From the NCBI GenBank assembly GCA_003165095.1, contig PLSH01000265.1:1-6867 (forward strand): a stretch of 6,867 bases of DNA, read 5' to 3'. The notes beneath the pieces are model-generated. The model searched no databases and was not told the DNA's origin. It saw nothing but the letters and a program-made list of their open reading frames with translations. This stretch comes from Acidobacteriaceae bacterium. GTDB lineage: Bacteria > Acidobacteriota > Terriglobia > Terriglobales > Acidobacteriaceae. The translations under genes and the position numbers were made by a program. Of this stretch, positions 1 through 6,201 are shown piece after piece (position 1 is the stretch's first letter; each line of letters begins with the position of its first letter).

Positions 1-583
1 TCGAGAAGAATGAACTTGACGGCATGGACGAATGGAGAGACTATTAACTGTTCATTAGTCTGACGCCGCTTCGAGAAGAGTCCTGAGAAAGCCCGGGCGT
101 GTGATCGGATGCTGCTGAAGAAGTTGGACCAAGTGCTGAACAGGCAACTGGCTCCGGCGTTCAGTTGGCTGCGATTTGAACCTTCTACGATCTCTGAAGC
201 TCTCATCTTTCAGGCTTAGATCCCTTCCTTTCTGATACTCGTCCGGATGTCCCGGCGCTCGATTCCACGAGCAGCGGTGGCATTTGCCGGTAGCTTGCCA
301 GCCAGGACTGGGCGGCGAAGCGCGCATCTCGATTTGTTTCCCATTGTCTCGCCGTCCCGGAATGCAACCGCGATGGCCGGCGAGGCAAATCTGCTTCGAA
401 ACAGAGACACGTGCTCCTCCAGGACGACGCCGGCGCACGGCTCATTTCATTGCCGGACTCCATCCTTGCTTCTTCAACAGACATAAATCGACAGTTGTGC
501 GAGCGTGAGCGCTTGCATTGGAGAGGCTCTCGAGTCTTTCCGCGCACGAGCGGCATGGTTGCAGCAAGAATGCAGGCAAAGGC
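1..583. other. Stretch without a recognisable gene, upstream of the glpA-like gene
   Basis: Several open frames cross this stretch on both strands, but none gives a protein I recognise. Their translations are rich in Arg, Ser and Pro, as expected for shadow frames in GC-rich DNA. The first 47 bases read in frame 3 as a short acidic peptide (EKNELDGMDEWRDY) ending at TAA 45-47; this could be the C-terminus of a gene entering from the left, but 14 residues are too few to say. A 9-base direct repeat, TCGAGAAGA, occurs at 1-9 and 71-79. An imperfect hairpin (GCGAGCG at 499-505, CGCTTGC at 510-516, one G-U pair, 4-base loop) lies about 70 bases before the glpA-like start and has no T-tract. No clear promoter was identified. 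The region may be decayed sequence. Confidence 0.5.
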
Positions 584-2065
584 ATGGAATCGACCCAGGT
601 TGTCATCATCGGCGGAGGTTCGACGGGCGCAGGGATTCTTTGGGATTTGAGCCTGCGTGGCATCTCCGGCGTGCTGCTGGAACAGGGAGACATCGCCAAT
701 GGAGCCACCGGACGCTGTCACGGCCTGCTGCATTCCGGTGGCCGCTACGCCGTCAAGGATCCTGAAGCCGCCCGCGACTGTGTCGCGGAGAACCGCATCA
801 TCAAGGCGGTTGCACCGCATTGCGTCGAAGATACCGGCGGGCTGTTCGTTCAGTGTTGCAAAGATGACCCAGCGTTTTTTGAGCGGTGGTGGCGCGGCGC
901 TCAGAAGATGGAGATTCCCAGCCGCCGCATCAGCGCGGAGGAAGCACGCGCACTTGAGCCGAGCCTTGCAACGAACATCCTTGGCGCGTTTACCTGCCAG
1001 GATGCGCATGTGGATGTGTTCCGCCTGGTGCAGGCAAACCTGGAGGCTGCTGTCGAACGCGGCGCACGATTTCACACCTACAGCGAGGCACTTTCCATTC
1101 GCACCGCAAAAGGGCACGTGCGCGGAGTTCGCTATCGCGAAACGCGCACAGGAGAGGAACACGATATCTCTTGCGACGTGGTGATCAACGCGGCTGGAGC
1201 CTGGGCAAAGAGCGTTGCTTTACTGGCTGGCGTGGACCTGCCCATCAGCTGCGACAAAGGCGCGCTGGTGGTGCTCAATCACCGGTTGAGCAAGCGAGTC
1301 ATCAACCGTTGCCGCCCGCCGAGCGATTCCGACATCATTGTTCCAGCAGGCCCTGTAAGCCTGCTGGGAACAAGTTCGATGCTGGTTCCAAGCCCGGAGG
1401 GATTGATCGCCACTCCCGAGGAGATCGATCAATTGCTGCGGCAAGGCGACGAAATGATCCCCGACTTCATGGACGCGCGCATCCTGCGCATCTTCTGCGG
1501 AGCCCGGCCGTTGTATGCGGCTGAGAACGCGCAGGCGGCGGGAGGCCGTGAGATCAGCCGCAGCTTTACGCTGCTGGATCACGAGGCCCGGGAGGGCATT
1601 GGGGGATTTGTTTCGATTGTGGGCGGAAAGCTCACTACTTACCGGCTGATGGCCGCTGCGGTGTGCGACAGCGTAGCGAAGAAGCTGGGCGTGAGCGCGG
1701 AATGCACAACCGACAAGGTTCCGCTGCGGGCGGCCATCGATGCGAAGACGCATCGGCGCGTGCTGCGCGTATTGCCCCAGCCGATCGCTGGTACAAAAGA
1801 TCGGGCAGGCCAGTCCGGTTGTCGTCCCCCACATCTACAACGGCCGCAGCAAGAGTTTTTTCTATGGCGCATTCGAAGGCTGGCGGCATCCCGCTCAAAC
1901 AACTTTGCTGGAAACGGTGCCCAGTACGTTGATGAAGACAGGGGATTTCTCGAAGTACACCGCGACCGGCTTTACAGGGCTGAACGACCCGTTTACCGGC
2001 GGAAGCTACGGCACTTCGATTCCCAAAACGGCTCTGGAAAAACTCGCCATCCGGGTTCAGCTTGA
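584..2065 (+). CDS. glpA: GlpA-like anaerobic glycerol-3-phosphate dehydrogenase, C-terminal domain lost, chimeric tail
   Basis: GlpA oxidises sn-glycerol-3-phosphate to dihydroxyacetone phosphate using FAD and, with GlpB and GlpC, passes electrons to the quinone pool at the inner membrane. The first ~383 residues match this family throughout. The FAD-binding Rossmann motif VVIIGGGSTGAG is at residues 6-17, GATGRCHGLLHSGGRYAV at 40-57, VINAAGAW at 200-207, NRCRPPSDSDIIVP at 241-254, and IVGGKLTTYRLMAAAV at 345-360. The NRCRPPSDSDIIVP stretch favours GlpA over GlpD. The ATG at 584 is chosen because the Rossmann strand begins five residues later; an in-frame ATG at 518 would add 22 unlike residues. 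The ribosome site is weak. Homology fades near base 1730, just after the CTTDKVPL stretch. The Cys-rich [2Fe-2S]-type C-terminal domain (roughly 150 residues in E. coli GlpA, 542 aa) is absent, and residues ~390-493 are out-of-frame read-through of other gene fragments. No glpB or glpC is present. The gene is probably a pseudogene, although the FAD domain itself has no stop or frameshift. Confidence 0.8.
   Translation: MESTQVVIIGGGSTGAGILWDLSLRGISGVLLEQGDIANGATGRCHGLLHSGGRYAVKDPEAARDCVAENRIIKAVAPHCVEDTGGLFVQCCKDDPAFFERWWRGAQKMEIPSRRISAEEARALEPSLATNILGAFTCQDAHVDVFRLVQANLEAAVERGARFHTYSEALSIRTAKGHVRGVRYRETRTGEEHDISCDVVINAAGAWAKSVALLAGVDLPISCDKGALVVLNHRLSKRVINRCRPPSDSDIIVPAGPVSLLGTSSMLVPSPEGLIATPEEIDQLLRQGDEMIPDFMDARILRIFCGARPLYAAENAQAAGGREISRSFTLLDHEAREGIGGFVSIVGGKLTTYRLMAAAVCDSVAKKLGVSAECTTDKVPLRAAIDAKTHRRVLRVLPQPIAGTKDRAGQSGCRPPHLQRPQQEFFLWRIRRLAASRSNNFAGNGAQYVDEDRGFLEVHRDRLYRAERPVYRRKLRHFDSQNGSGKTRHPGSA
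1818..2024 (+). pseudogene. Fragment of an Oar-like TonB-dependent receptor
   Basis: In frame 3 this stretch reads VVVPHIYNGRSKSFFYGAFE followed by GWR, then ETVPSTLMKTGDFS and LNDPFTGGSYGTSIP. This order (a 'VPHxYNGRxKxFF' block, an aromatic 'xxEGxR' block, 'TVPTxxMxxGDFS', then 'DPxTG...IP') is characteristic of the large carboxypeptidase-regulatory-domain TonB-dependent receptors that are abundant in Acidobacteriota. Such receptors normally exceed 900 residues; only about 70 are present, from the middle of the protein, with neither N-terminal signal nor beta-barrel. The left edge is uncertain (about 1735-1818), because the ~28 codons before it match nothing I recognise. The frame differs from that of the GlpA part upstream, so the GlpA reading frame passes through this piece without making receptor sequence. 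Family assignment is by recalled motif pattern, not by a search. Confidence 0.65.
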
Positions 2066-2282
2066 GCGCTTGCTCTCCAATCCCTACTTCAGTCATAGCC
2101 GCCGCTTTCCATCTTTCCTGCGCTACATCGTCAACGCGACCCTGAACGGTCATGCCGATGCGCTCAAGGAGCGCACGCTTGGCATTGAGATTTTCGGCAA
2201 GAGCGCCGTTTATGACACAGCGCTCGATCCTATCGTGCGGGTTACTGCCGGCGAAATCAGGAAGCGAATCGCCCAGTATTAC
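2031..2282 (+). pseudogene. Fragment of an acidobacterial regulator-type N-terminal domain
   Basis: Frame 3 encodes ALEKLAIRVQLERLLSNPYF, SHSRRFPSFLRYIV, LKERTLGIEIFGKSAVYDT and DPIVRVTAGEIRKRIAQYY in order. I recognise this as the ~85-residue helical N-terminal domain that precedes TPR or other sensor and effector regions in many Acidobacteriota proteins, typically written 'QLERIL...F..S.R...FLRyvVe..L.G....LKE.tiGvevF.R...yD...DPiVRv.a..iRkrl..YY'. Only this domain is present. After the YY the usual continuation (a short peptide leading to an 'LPxGSYVPxF'-like motif) is missing, and nothing of the downstream protein follows. It joins the receptor fragment upstream in frame, around 2025-2031. 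The function of the domain is not established to my knowledge; a DNA-binding or regulatory role is the usual guess. As it stands the piece cannot make a complete regulator. Confidence 0.7.
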
Positions 2283-2345
2283 CAGGTTCATCCGCCCCTG
2301 GCTAGGTACTTGCCGAATGCCGACATTTACCGTGGTTCAAAATAC

Positions 2346-2408
2346 CCGGGGCCGATCAAGCAGCAGTACGGCCGGAAACTTTCCCGGATCGACCTGATGA
2401 TTCTCGCC
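2346..2408 (+). pseudogene. Very short KatG-like (catalase-peroxidase) fragment
   Basis: Still in frame 3, about 20 codons read GPIKQQYGRKLSRIDLMILA. This resembles the catalase-peroxidase stretch that I recall as WPIKQKYGxKISWADLxILA, which lies a little downstream of the distal-side catalytic residues. Shared positions include PIKQ, YG, K, S, DL and ILA. Where KatG has Trp-Ala (SWADL) this copy has Arg-Ile (SRIDL). The ~20 residues before it (VHPPLARYLPNADIYRGSKY) are not clearly KatG. After the final Ala the sequence runs within about 8 bases into the stop codon of the minus-strand GH172 gene. A match this short could be chance; a protein search with the 1740-2489 translation would settle it. 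Confidence 0.4.
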
Positions 2409-2416
2409 GAATTTCC

Positions 2417-3565
2417 TTATCGAGGAAACCTTTCCTCTCTGGTTGGAAGTGGTGGAAACGGTTTATGCGGTTCGGTCTGGTACCAATAGGCAACCGACGC
2501 GATATCGTCCGTGAGTGGCTGGAACTTCCCATTTGGCCACCATCCAAGCGCCTGGATCGTGACTTTCAGATCGCTCTCAAATCGAATTGGATCCACTACG
2601 TGCCACCGATAGAGGGAATGTTTTGGCACCTCTCCCGGCTCCTTGCTTTCGAACGGATAACCTGAGAACGGCGAAGAAAACGTTGACCCAAATCCCCATG
2701 CGCCTCCAAAGTAGTCCTCAGTGCCTGTTCCATTGATCGTCGGGTACTGTTTGTCCCCATCAATAAAGAACTTCACTTCGCCTTCACCCCACCAGCCATC
2801 AGAGAGTTGCGTCCAGGCAATGAATGTACCTACGTACTGCCCGCGGCCTTCAACATTGTCGAGAATCACATGTTCAGGATGTTCCCGCGACGTCATGCTG
2901 CGTCTCCACTGCGCGTGGAAATAGGCCGCGTCGGTGGGAACTGCCTCCAATGAGTAGCTAATCTGATAGAAAAAGCCTCCGATTGTTTCTGTACTCTGAT
3001 TTTCTATGGTGATTCTCGCGCTTTTGCGAAATGGCATGGGCCAGTATGCGTTGAATCCTCCCGACGGGTTCACGGCAACCATTAGAGAGTTCACGTTGTA
3101 TCGAACTCCGTGCCCTTCGGCAAAGAAGTCGCCCAGGGGAACCTCCACCGAAGGGGTCGGCTCGTCATCCCAATAGAAGCGCAATACGCAATCGCGGTAG
3201 GCCTTGGGATCCACCGTGATCCAGATATGCTTGATGATGCCTGACCCTTTGATTGAGGCGAGAGTTACGGTCTGCTGCTTCGGCAAATCGATGTATGGGT
3301 GAACCTTCCATCCAGGGCCCAGCTCCGAGGCTGCATTGGTCGCGTCGGGCAGAGCCTTGGCGCCATTACCGGCTTCTCCGGTTGGATTTTCCGCGGAGAT
3401 TGACCTCGATTGAGCATGGCGGAGCAAGGGGAGGCTCGAGATGCCAAAGAAATCCTCATCCGATCCACCTGCGGCTCCACTCTGCTGACATGGAACGCTG
3501 CCTGAACAAGCAAGAATGCCCAGGAACAATAGAAGTGTTGCGGTTCCTCTTACTCCCGATAACAT
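2417..3565 (-). CDS. GH172 (DUF2961) family glycoside hydrolase, probable lipoprotein
   Basis: A complete 382-residue DUF2961 protein. Family members that have been characterised (CAZy GH172) are exo-acting enzymes on alpha-D-fructofuranosides (difructose dianhydride I in bifidobacteria) or alpha-D-arabinofuranosides; the substrate here is unknown. Visible features are a hydrophobic signal (LLLFLGILAC, residues 11-20) with a lipobox-like ILAC and Cys20 as possible lipidation site; KGSGIIKHIWIT (106-117); FYWDDEPTPSVEVPLGDFF (130-148); GWWGEGEVKFFIDGD (257-271); and NGTGTEDYFGGAWGF (278-292). Glu261 or Glu263 and Glu283 lie in the two most conserved acidic motifs and are the likely catalytic pair. 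The C-terminal DDIASVAYWYQTEPHKPFP is typical, so the protein is complete. The start is fixed by a perfect AGGAGG eight bases upstream; the longer frame to 3601 would bury the signal peptide. It is the last gene of the minus-strand glycosidase cluster, 231 bp after the GH92 gene. A 6-bp inverted repeat overlaps the stop (2412-2417 with 2423-2428) and has no U-tract. Confidence 0.88.
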   Translation of the reverse strand: MLSGVRGTATLLLFLGILACSGSVPCQQSGAAGGSDEDFFGISSLPLLRHAQSRSISAENPTGEAGNGAKALPDATNAASELGPGWKVHPYIDLPKQQTVTLASIKGSGIIKHIWITVDPKAYRDCVLRFYWDDEPTPSVEVPLGDFFAEGHGVRYNVNSLMVAVNPSGGFNAYWPMPFRKSARITIENQSTETIGGFFYQISYSLEAVPTDAAYFHAQWRRSMTSREHPEHVILDNVEGRGQYVGTFIAWTQLSDGWWGEGEVKFFIDGDKQYPTINGTGTEDYFGGAWGFGSTFSSPFSGYPFESKEPGEVPKHSLYRWHVVDPIRFESDLKVTIQALGWWPNGKFQPLTDDIASVAYWYQTEPHKPFPPLPTREERFPR

Positions 3566-3573
3566 AGTTACGT

Positions 3574-3579
3574 CCTCCT
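3574..3579 (-). promoter_or_regulatory. Strong Shine-Dalgarno of the GH172 gene
   Basis: The minus strand reads AGGAGG, then ACGTAACT, then the ATG at 3565, so the spacing is eight bases. This decides the start codon in favour of 3565 over the in-frame upstream start at 3601. No equally strong site precedes the GH92 gene in this window, which suggests that GH172 is translated independently and efficiently. Confidence 0.8.
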
Positions 3580-3608
3580 GAAGCTCGTTTGCACGAAGCA
3601 CTGAAAGA

Positions 3609-3629
3609 GACTCCTCATCGTCAGGAGTC
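3609..3629 (-). promoter_or_regulatory. 7-bp perfect inverted repeat upstream of the GH172 gene
   Basis: GACTCCT (3609-3615) and AGGAGTC (3623-3629) are perfect inverted repeats around the 7-base spacer CATCGTC, 44-64 bases before the GH172 start. It could be an operator for a dimeric regulator or a leader hairpin in the mRNA. On the minus strand the upstream arm contains CTCCTGA (3627-3621), which is exactly complementary to TCAGGAG (3581-3575) across the Shine-Dalgarno, so two alternative pairings of 7 bp each are possible. A weak -10-like AT-rich stretch lies just upstream on the minus strand near 3635-3650. There is no direct evidence of function. Confidence 0.35.
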
Positions 3630-3796
3630 GTGCCAATCTATTGTCTCTCTATCACCAGAGGGTTACTCAGGCGCGCTCGACCGGTTTACACCATGCCCCG
3701 AGGCAAACGAGTAGCAGCGTGCGACTTCAAATGTAGCCGATCTTTGTGAGACTTGCATCGAAATCCGCGCTGATTGCGCCCATTGATGGCTTGAGA

Positions 3797-6112
3797 CTAC
3801 CTTCCGGCTGTCCCGGTTTCATGCTGAGGCCTCCGTTTGCGGTCCCCGAATCTCTCGTCAGAGGATCGAGCGGAATCCGAGGAGGAAGGCGGCAGATTGC
3901 GCTCAGCCCAATGAGCGGGCGTGTTGCTCATCGTCAAGAGCAGGCGGCCGCCGGCGGCGATTTCTCGATGACGCAGCCAGGCTCGGTCAATGGGCTTGCC
4001 GTTCAAAGTCGCTGCGATCACATAGATGTTTTCGAGAGACAGGTTACGCGCCTCGATAACGAAGTCTTTTCCTCCGGCCAGGTGAAGCATAGTCTGCGGG
4101 TACGCCGGACTGCCGATCAGATATACGTCCTGGCCTGCATTAGGAAAAATGCCAATTTGCCCGAATATATACCACGAGGACATGGCGCCTGAATCGTCGT
4201 TGCCGGGCAGACCGTCGGGACCTGCATGATAGTTCCTGGCAATGATCGAGCGCACGTGCTCGGCAGTCGTGTCGGGACGGCCCGCCCAGTTGTAAAGGTA
4301 GGGCGTCAAAAAACCCGGCTCGTTGCCGACATCGTAGCGGCCGGGAACATCAAAGAAAGCATCGAGCCGGGAGACGAAGATTGCCGGGCCACCAGACTTG
4401 GCGATCAGGGAAGCTACGTCCTGGGGCACATAGGTTGAATAGGTCCAGGAGTTGCCTTCATAGAAGGTATTGCCGCCCCAGGTGCAAGCTTCCATGGTGG
4501 TGAAGGGAATAAGCCAACTGCCATCGCGATGGCGTGGGCGAATGAAGCCCTGGAAGCCGTCGGCAGTGAGGTCTGCGTCCCACAGGTTTTTCCAGTTTTC
4601 AGAGCGAGCGAGGTACTTCCTATAGGCGGCGGGCTTCCCCAGGCCCTTGGCGAGCAGGGCGATCTCGAAGTCGTCTGCCGCGTACTCCATGTGGACCGAT
4701 CCGGAGCGGTCGGAGCCCTCAATGGAGACGTAGCCCAACGTACGCCAATCGTCGAGGCCGCCTCGCCCCTCCTTGAAATGATCGAGGGGAGGAACTTCGG
4801 CGTCGTGAACTTCGGCCGCGAAGGCAGTGGACCAGTCGATGCCCTTGAGTCCCTTCAGATAGGCGTCGGTAATAAAAAACTCGGCGTTGCTGCCGCCCTG
4901 AGTGCGCCCGGTGTAGTTCCCGCTGCGTGCGTCGGGCAGCCACCCCTCATGACGGTAAATATCAAGCAGCGAGCGAACGATAGCGGCCTGGCGCTGCGGA
5001 GCGATTAGAGTGAGCAGAGGCCCTGACGTCCGGAAAATATCCCAGAGGGCGAAATAGTCGTCATAGTAGGGTTCAGCGGACTTCCAGAGAGGATTTTCGC
5101 CGCTCCGGTCGACGGGCATGAGCATGGTGTGGTAAAGCGCGGTGTAAAAGACCTGCGCCTGTGCGGGCGTTTCGCCCTTGAGCTCAACATTGGCGAGAGC
5201 GCGATCCCACTCAGCCAGTGCCGCGGCGTTGACCGAAGCGAAATCGAAACTCGGAATCTCGGTAGCGAGATTTCGGCGAGCTTGCTGAACGCTGACAAAT
5301 GATATACCGATCTTCATGAGGACAGGTCTGCTCGTTGCTGCAGCAAAAGTCAACCAGGCGCCCGTCTTCTGCTTTGCTTCGCCCCGCGCAGACATTCTGC
5401 CAGGCTGGAGAAGGCCATCGAGCGATGTTCCCCAGGATGCGGCAGGAGTATCTGTCCTGGCATAGAAGTAGACGGTGTAGGAATTGGGCTGCTTGTTCCA
5501 TCCCCCGGTAACGCTGCTCGATCCCTCAACTTCGGATGGAGATAGGATCTGAATCTCCGAACTTACCAGGGATTGCGATTCTCCGAACTGTTTAAACGAT
5601 TGCAAGCAGTGACTCACATCGAACAGCAAATTGGCTTTGGCGCCCTGAGGGTAGCGAAAGCGGTAGATTGCTGAACGGCGAGCAGCGGTGATTTCAACGG
5701 TGATGCCGAAGCGGGCAAGCCTGACCGAATAGAATCCAGTCGAGGCCTGTTCGTTCGCCCGGGGGGACTCGGAGTCTGCCGGGGATGGATTACCCGTGGT
5801 GGGCTGGATAAGTATGTTGCCGTACTTGGCGCCCCCGCCAGTACCGCTGACATGAGTCTGGCTGAAGCCGCGAATATTGCCATCGGCATTCCAGCCGGCA
5901 TTCGGGTCGTCTACCCCGGCCGCCATGTCGGGGCCGGGCTTGATCATTCCAAACGGCAGGGTCGGGCCAGGAAAGACATTCCCTCCGCCCGAAGCGCCGA
6001 GAAATGGATCGACAGAGCGGGCCAAATGGCCCTGGGCCACGAGTGCAAGAGCTGGAGTTAATAAGAACGCCAAAAAGATGTGAGAGGTAGGGTTCATATG
6101 CGTCCGGAACAT
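3797..6112 (-). CDS. Secreted GH92 family exo-alpha-mannosidase
   Basis: GH92 enzymes are calcium-dependent, inverting exo-alpha-mannosidases that remove terminal mannose from N-glycans, mannoproteins or mannans. This 771-residue protein is full length for the family. After a signal peptide (hydrophobic core FLAFLLTPALALVA, residues 13-26) come the N-terminal block DPFLGASGGGNVFPGPTLPFG (35-55, with GMIKPGPD following), FALWDIFRT (354-362), AEFFITDAYLKGLKGIDW (410-427), FYEGNSWTYSTYVPQDV (550-566), GNEPGFLTPYLYNWAGRP (596-613) and GNDDSGAMSSWYIF (637-650). By family analogy Glu552 is the likely general acid and Asp639/Asp640 hold the likely general base and sugar contacts. The last ~30 residues are polar and low in complexity. 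Start choice: ATG 6112 puts an Arg in the signal n-region, and ATG 6097 (766 aa) is the alternative; neither has a strong ribosome site. The frame stays open to 6403, but that part overlaps the GH31 gene and is not signal-like. The gene lies 89 bp downstream of the GH31 gene on the same strand and is probably co-transcribed with it. Linkage specificity cannot be read from the sequence. Confidence 0.92.
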   Translation of the reverse strand: MFRTHMNPTSHIFLAFLLTPALALVAQGHLARSVDPFLGASGGGNVFPGPTLPFGMIKPGPDMAAGVDDPNAGWNADGNIRGFSQTHVSGTGGGAKYGNILIQPTTGNPSPADSESPRANEQASTGFYSVRLARFGITVEITAARRSAIYRFRYPQGAKANLLFDVSHCLQSFKQFGESQSLVSSEIQILSPSEVEGSSSVTGGWNKQPNSYTVYFYARTDTPAASWGTSLDGLLQPGRMSARGEAKQKTGAWLTFAAATSRPVLMKIGISFVSVQQARRNLATEIPSFDFASVNAAALAEWDRALANVELKGETPAQAQVFYTALYHTMLMPVDRSGENPLWKSAEPYYDDYFALWDIFRTSGPLLTLIAPQRQAAIVRSLLDIYRHEGWLPDARSGNYTGRTQGGSNAEFFITDAYLKGLKGIDWSTAFAAEVHDAEVPPLDHFKEGRGGLDDWRTLGYVSIEGSDRSGSVHMEYAADDFEIALLAKGLGKPAAYRKYLARSENWKNLWDADLTADGFQGFIRPRHRDGSWLIPFTTMEACTWGGNTFYEGNSWTYSTYVPQDVASLIAKSGGPAIFVSRLDAFFDVPGRYDVGNEPGFLTPYLYNWAGRPDTTAEHVRSIIARNYHAGPDGLPGNDDSGAMSSWYIFGQIGIFPNAGQDVYLIGSPAYPQTMLHLAGGKDFVIEARNLSLENIYVIAATLNGKPIDRAWLRHREIAAGGRLLLTMSNTPAHWAERNLPPSSSDSARSSDERFGDRKRRPQHETGTAGR

Positions 6113-6201
6113 ACTTGAGCTTTGCGTCCAGCCTGTTGTAAGTACCCCAACGTCAAGACTTGTATCGAGCGCGCGGGATATATATTCTGTTGCGTGGCCA
6201 T

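Noticed and set aside
3..47. Possible C-terminal tail of an upstream plus-strand gene
   Set aside because: Only 14 residues before the stop, so it cannot be told from chance; noted in the description of the left region.
55..438. A 127-codon minus-strand open frame in the gene-poor left end
   Set aside because: Arg- and Ser-rich translation with no recognisable motif, no convincing ribosome site, and overlapping open frames on both strands; more likely chance in GC-rich DNA.
203..1162. A 319-codon minus-strand open frame overlapping the start of the glpA-like gene
   Set aside because: It is antisense to a clear GlpA coding region, its translation matches no family I know, and it shows the composition of a shadow frame.
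2412..2428. TTTCCT/AGGAAA inverted repeat at the GH172 stop as a terminator
   Set aside because: The stem is only 6 bp and AT-containing, it overlaps the stop codon, and no U-tract follows, so it does not qualify as an intrinsic terminator.
3746..4192. Plus-strand open frames antisense to the GH92 gene (this one and several others up to about 6083)
   Set aside because: All lie opposite strongly conserved GH92 coding sequence and give no recognisable protein.
6113..6201. A TTGACG -35-like sequence between the GH31 and GH92 genes on the minus strand
   Set aside because: No matching -10 element at the right spacing, so a separate GH92 promoter is not supported.
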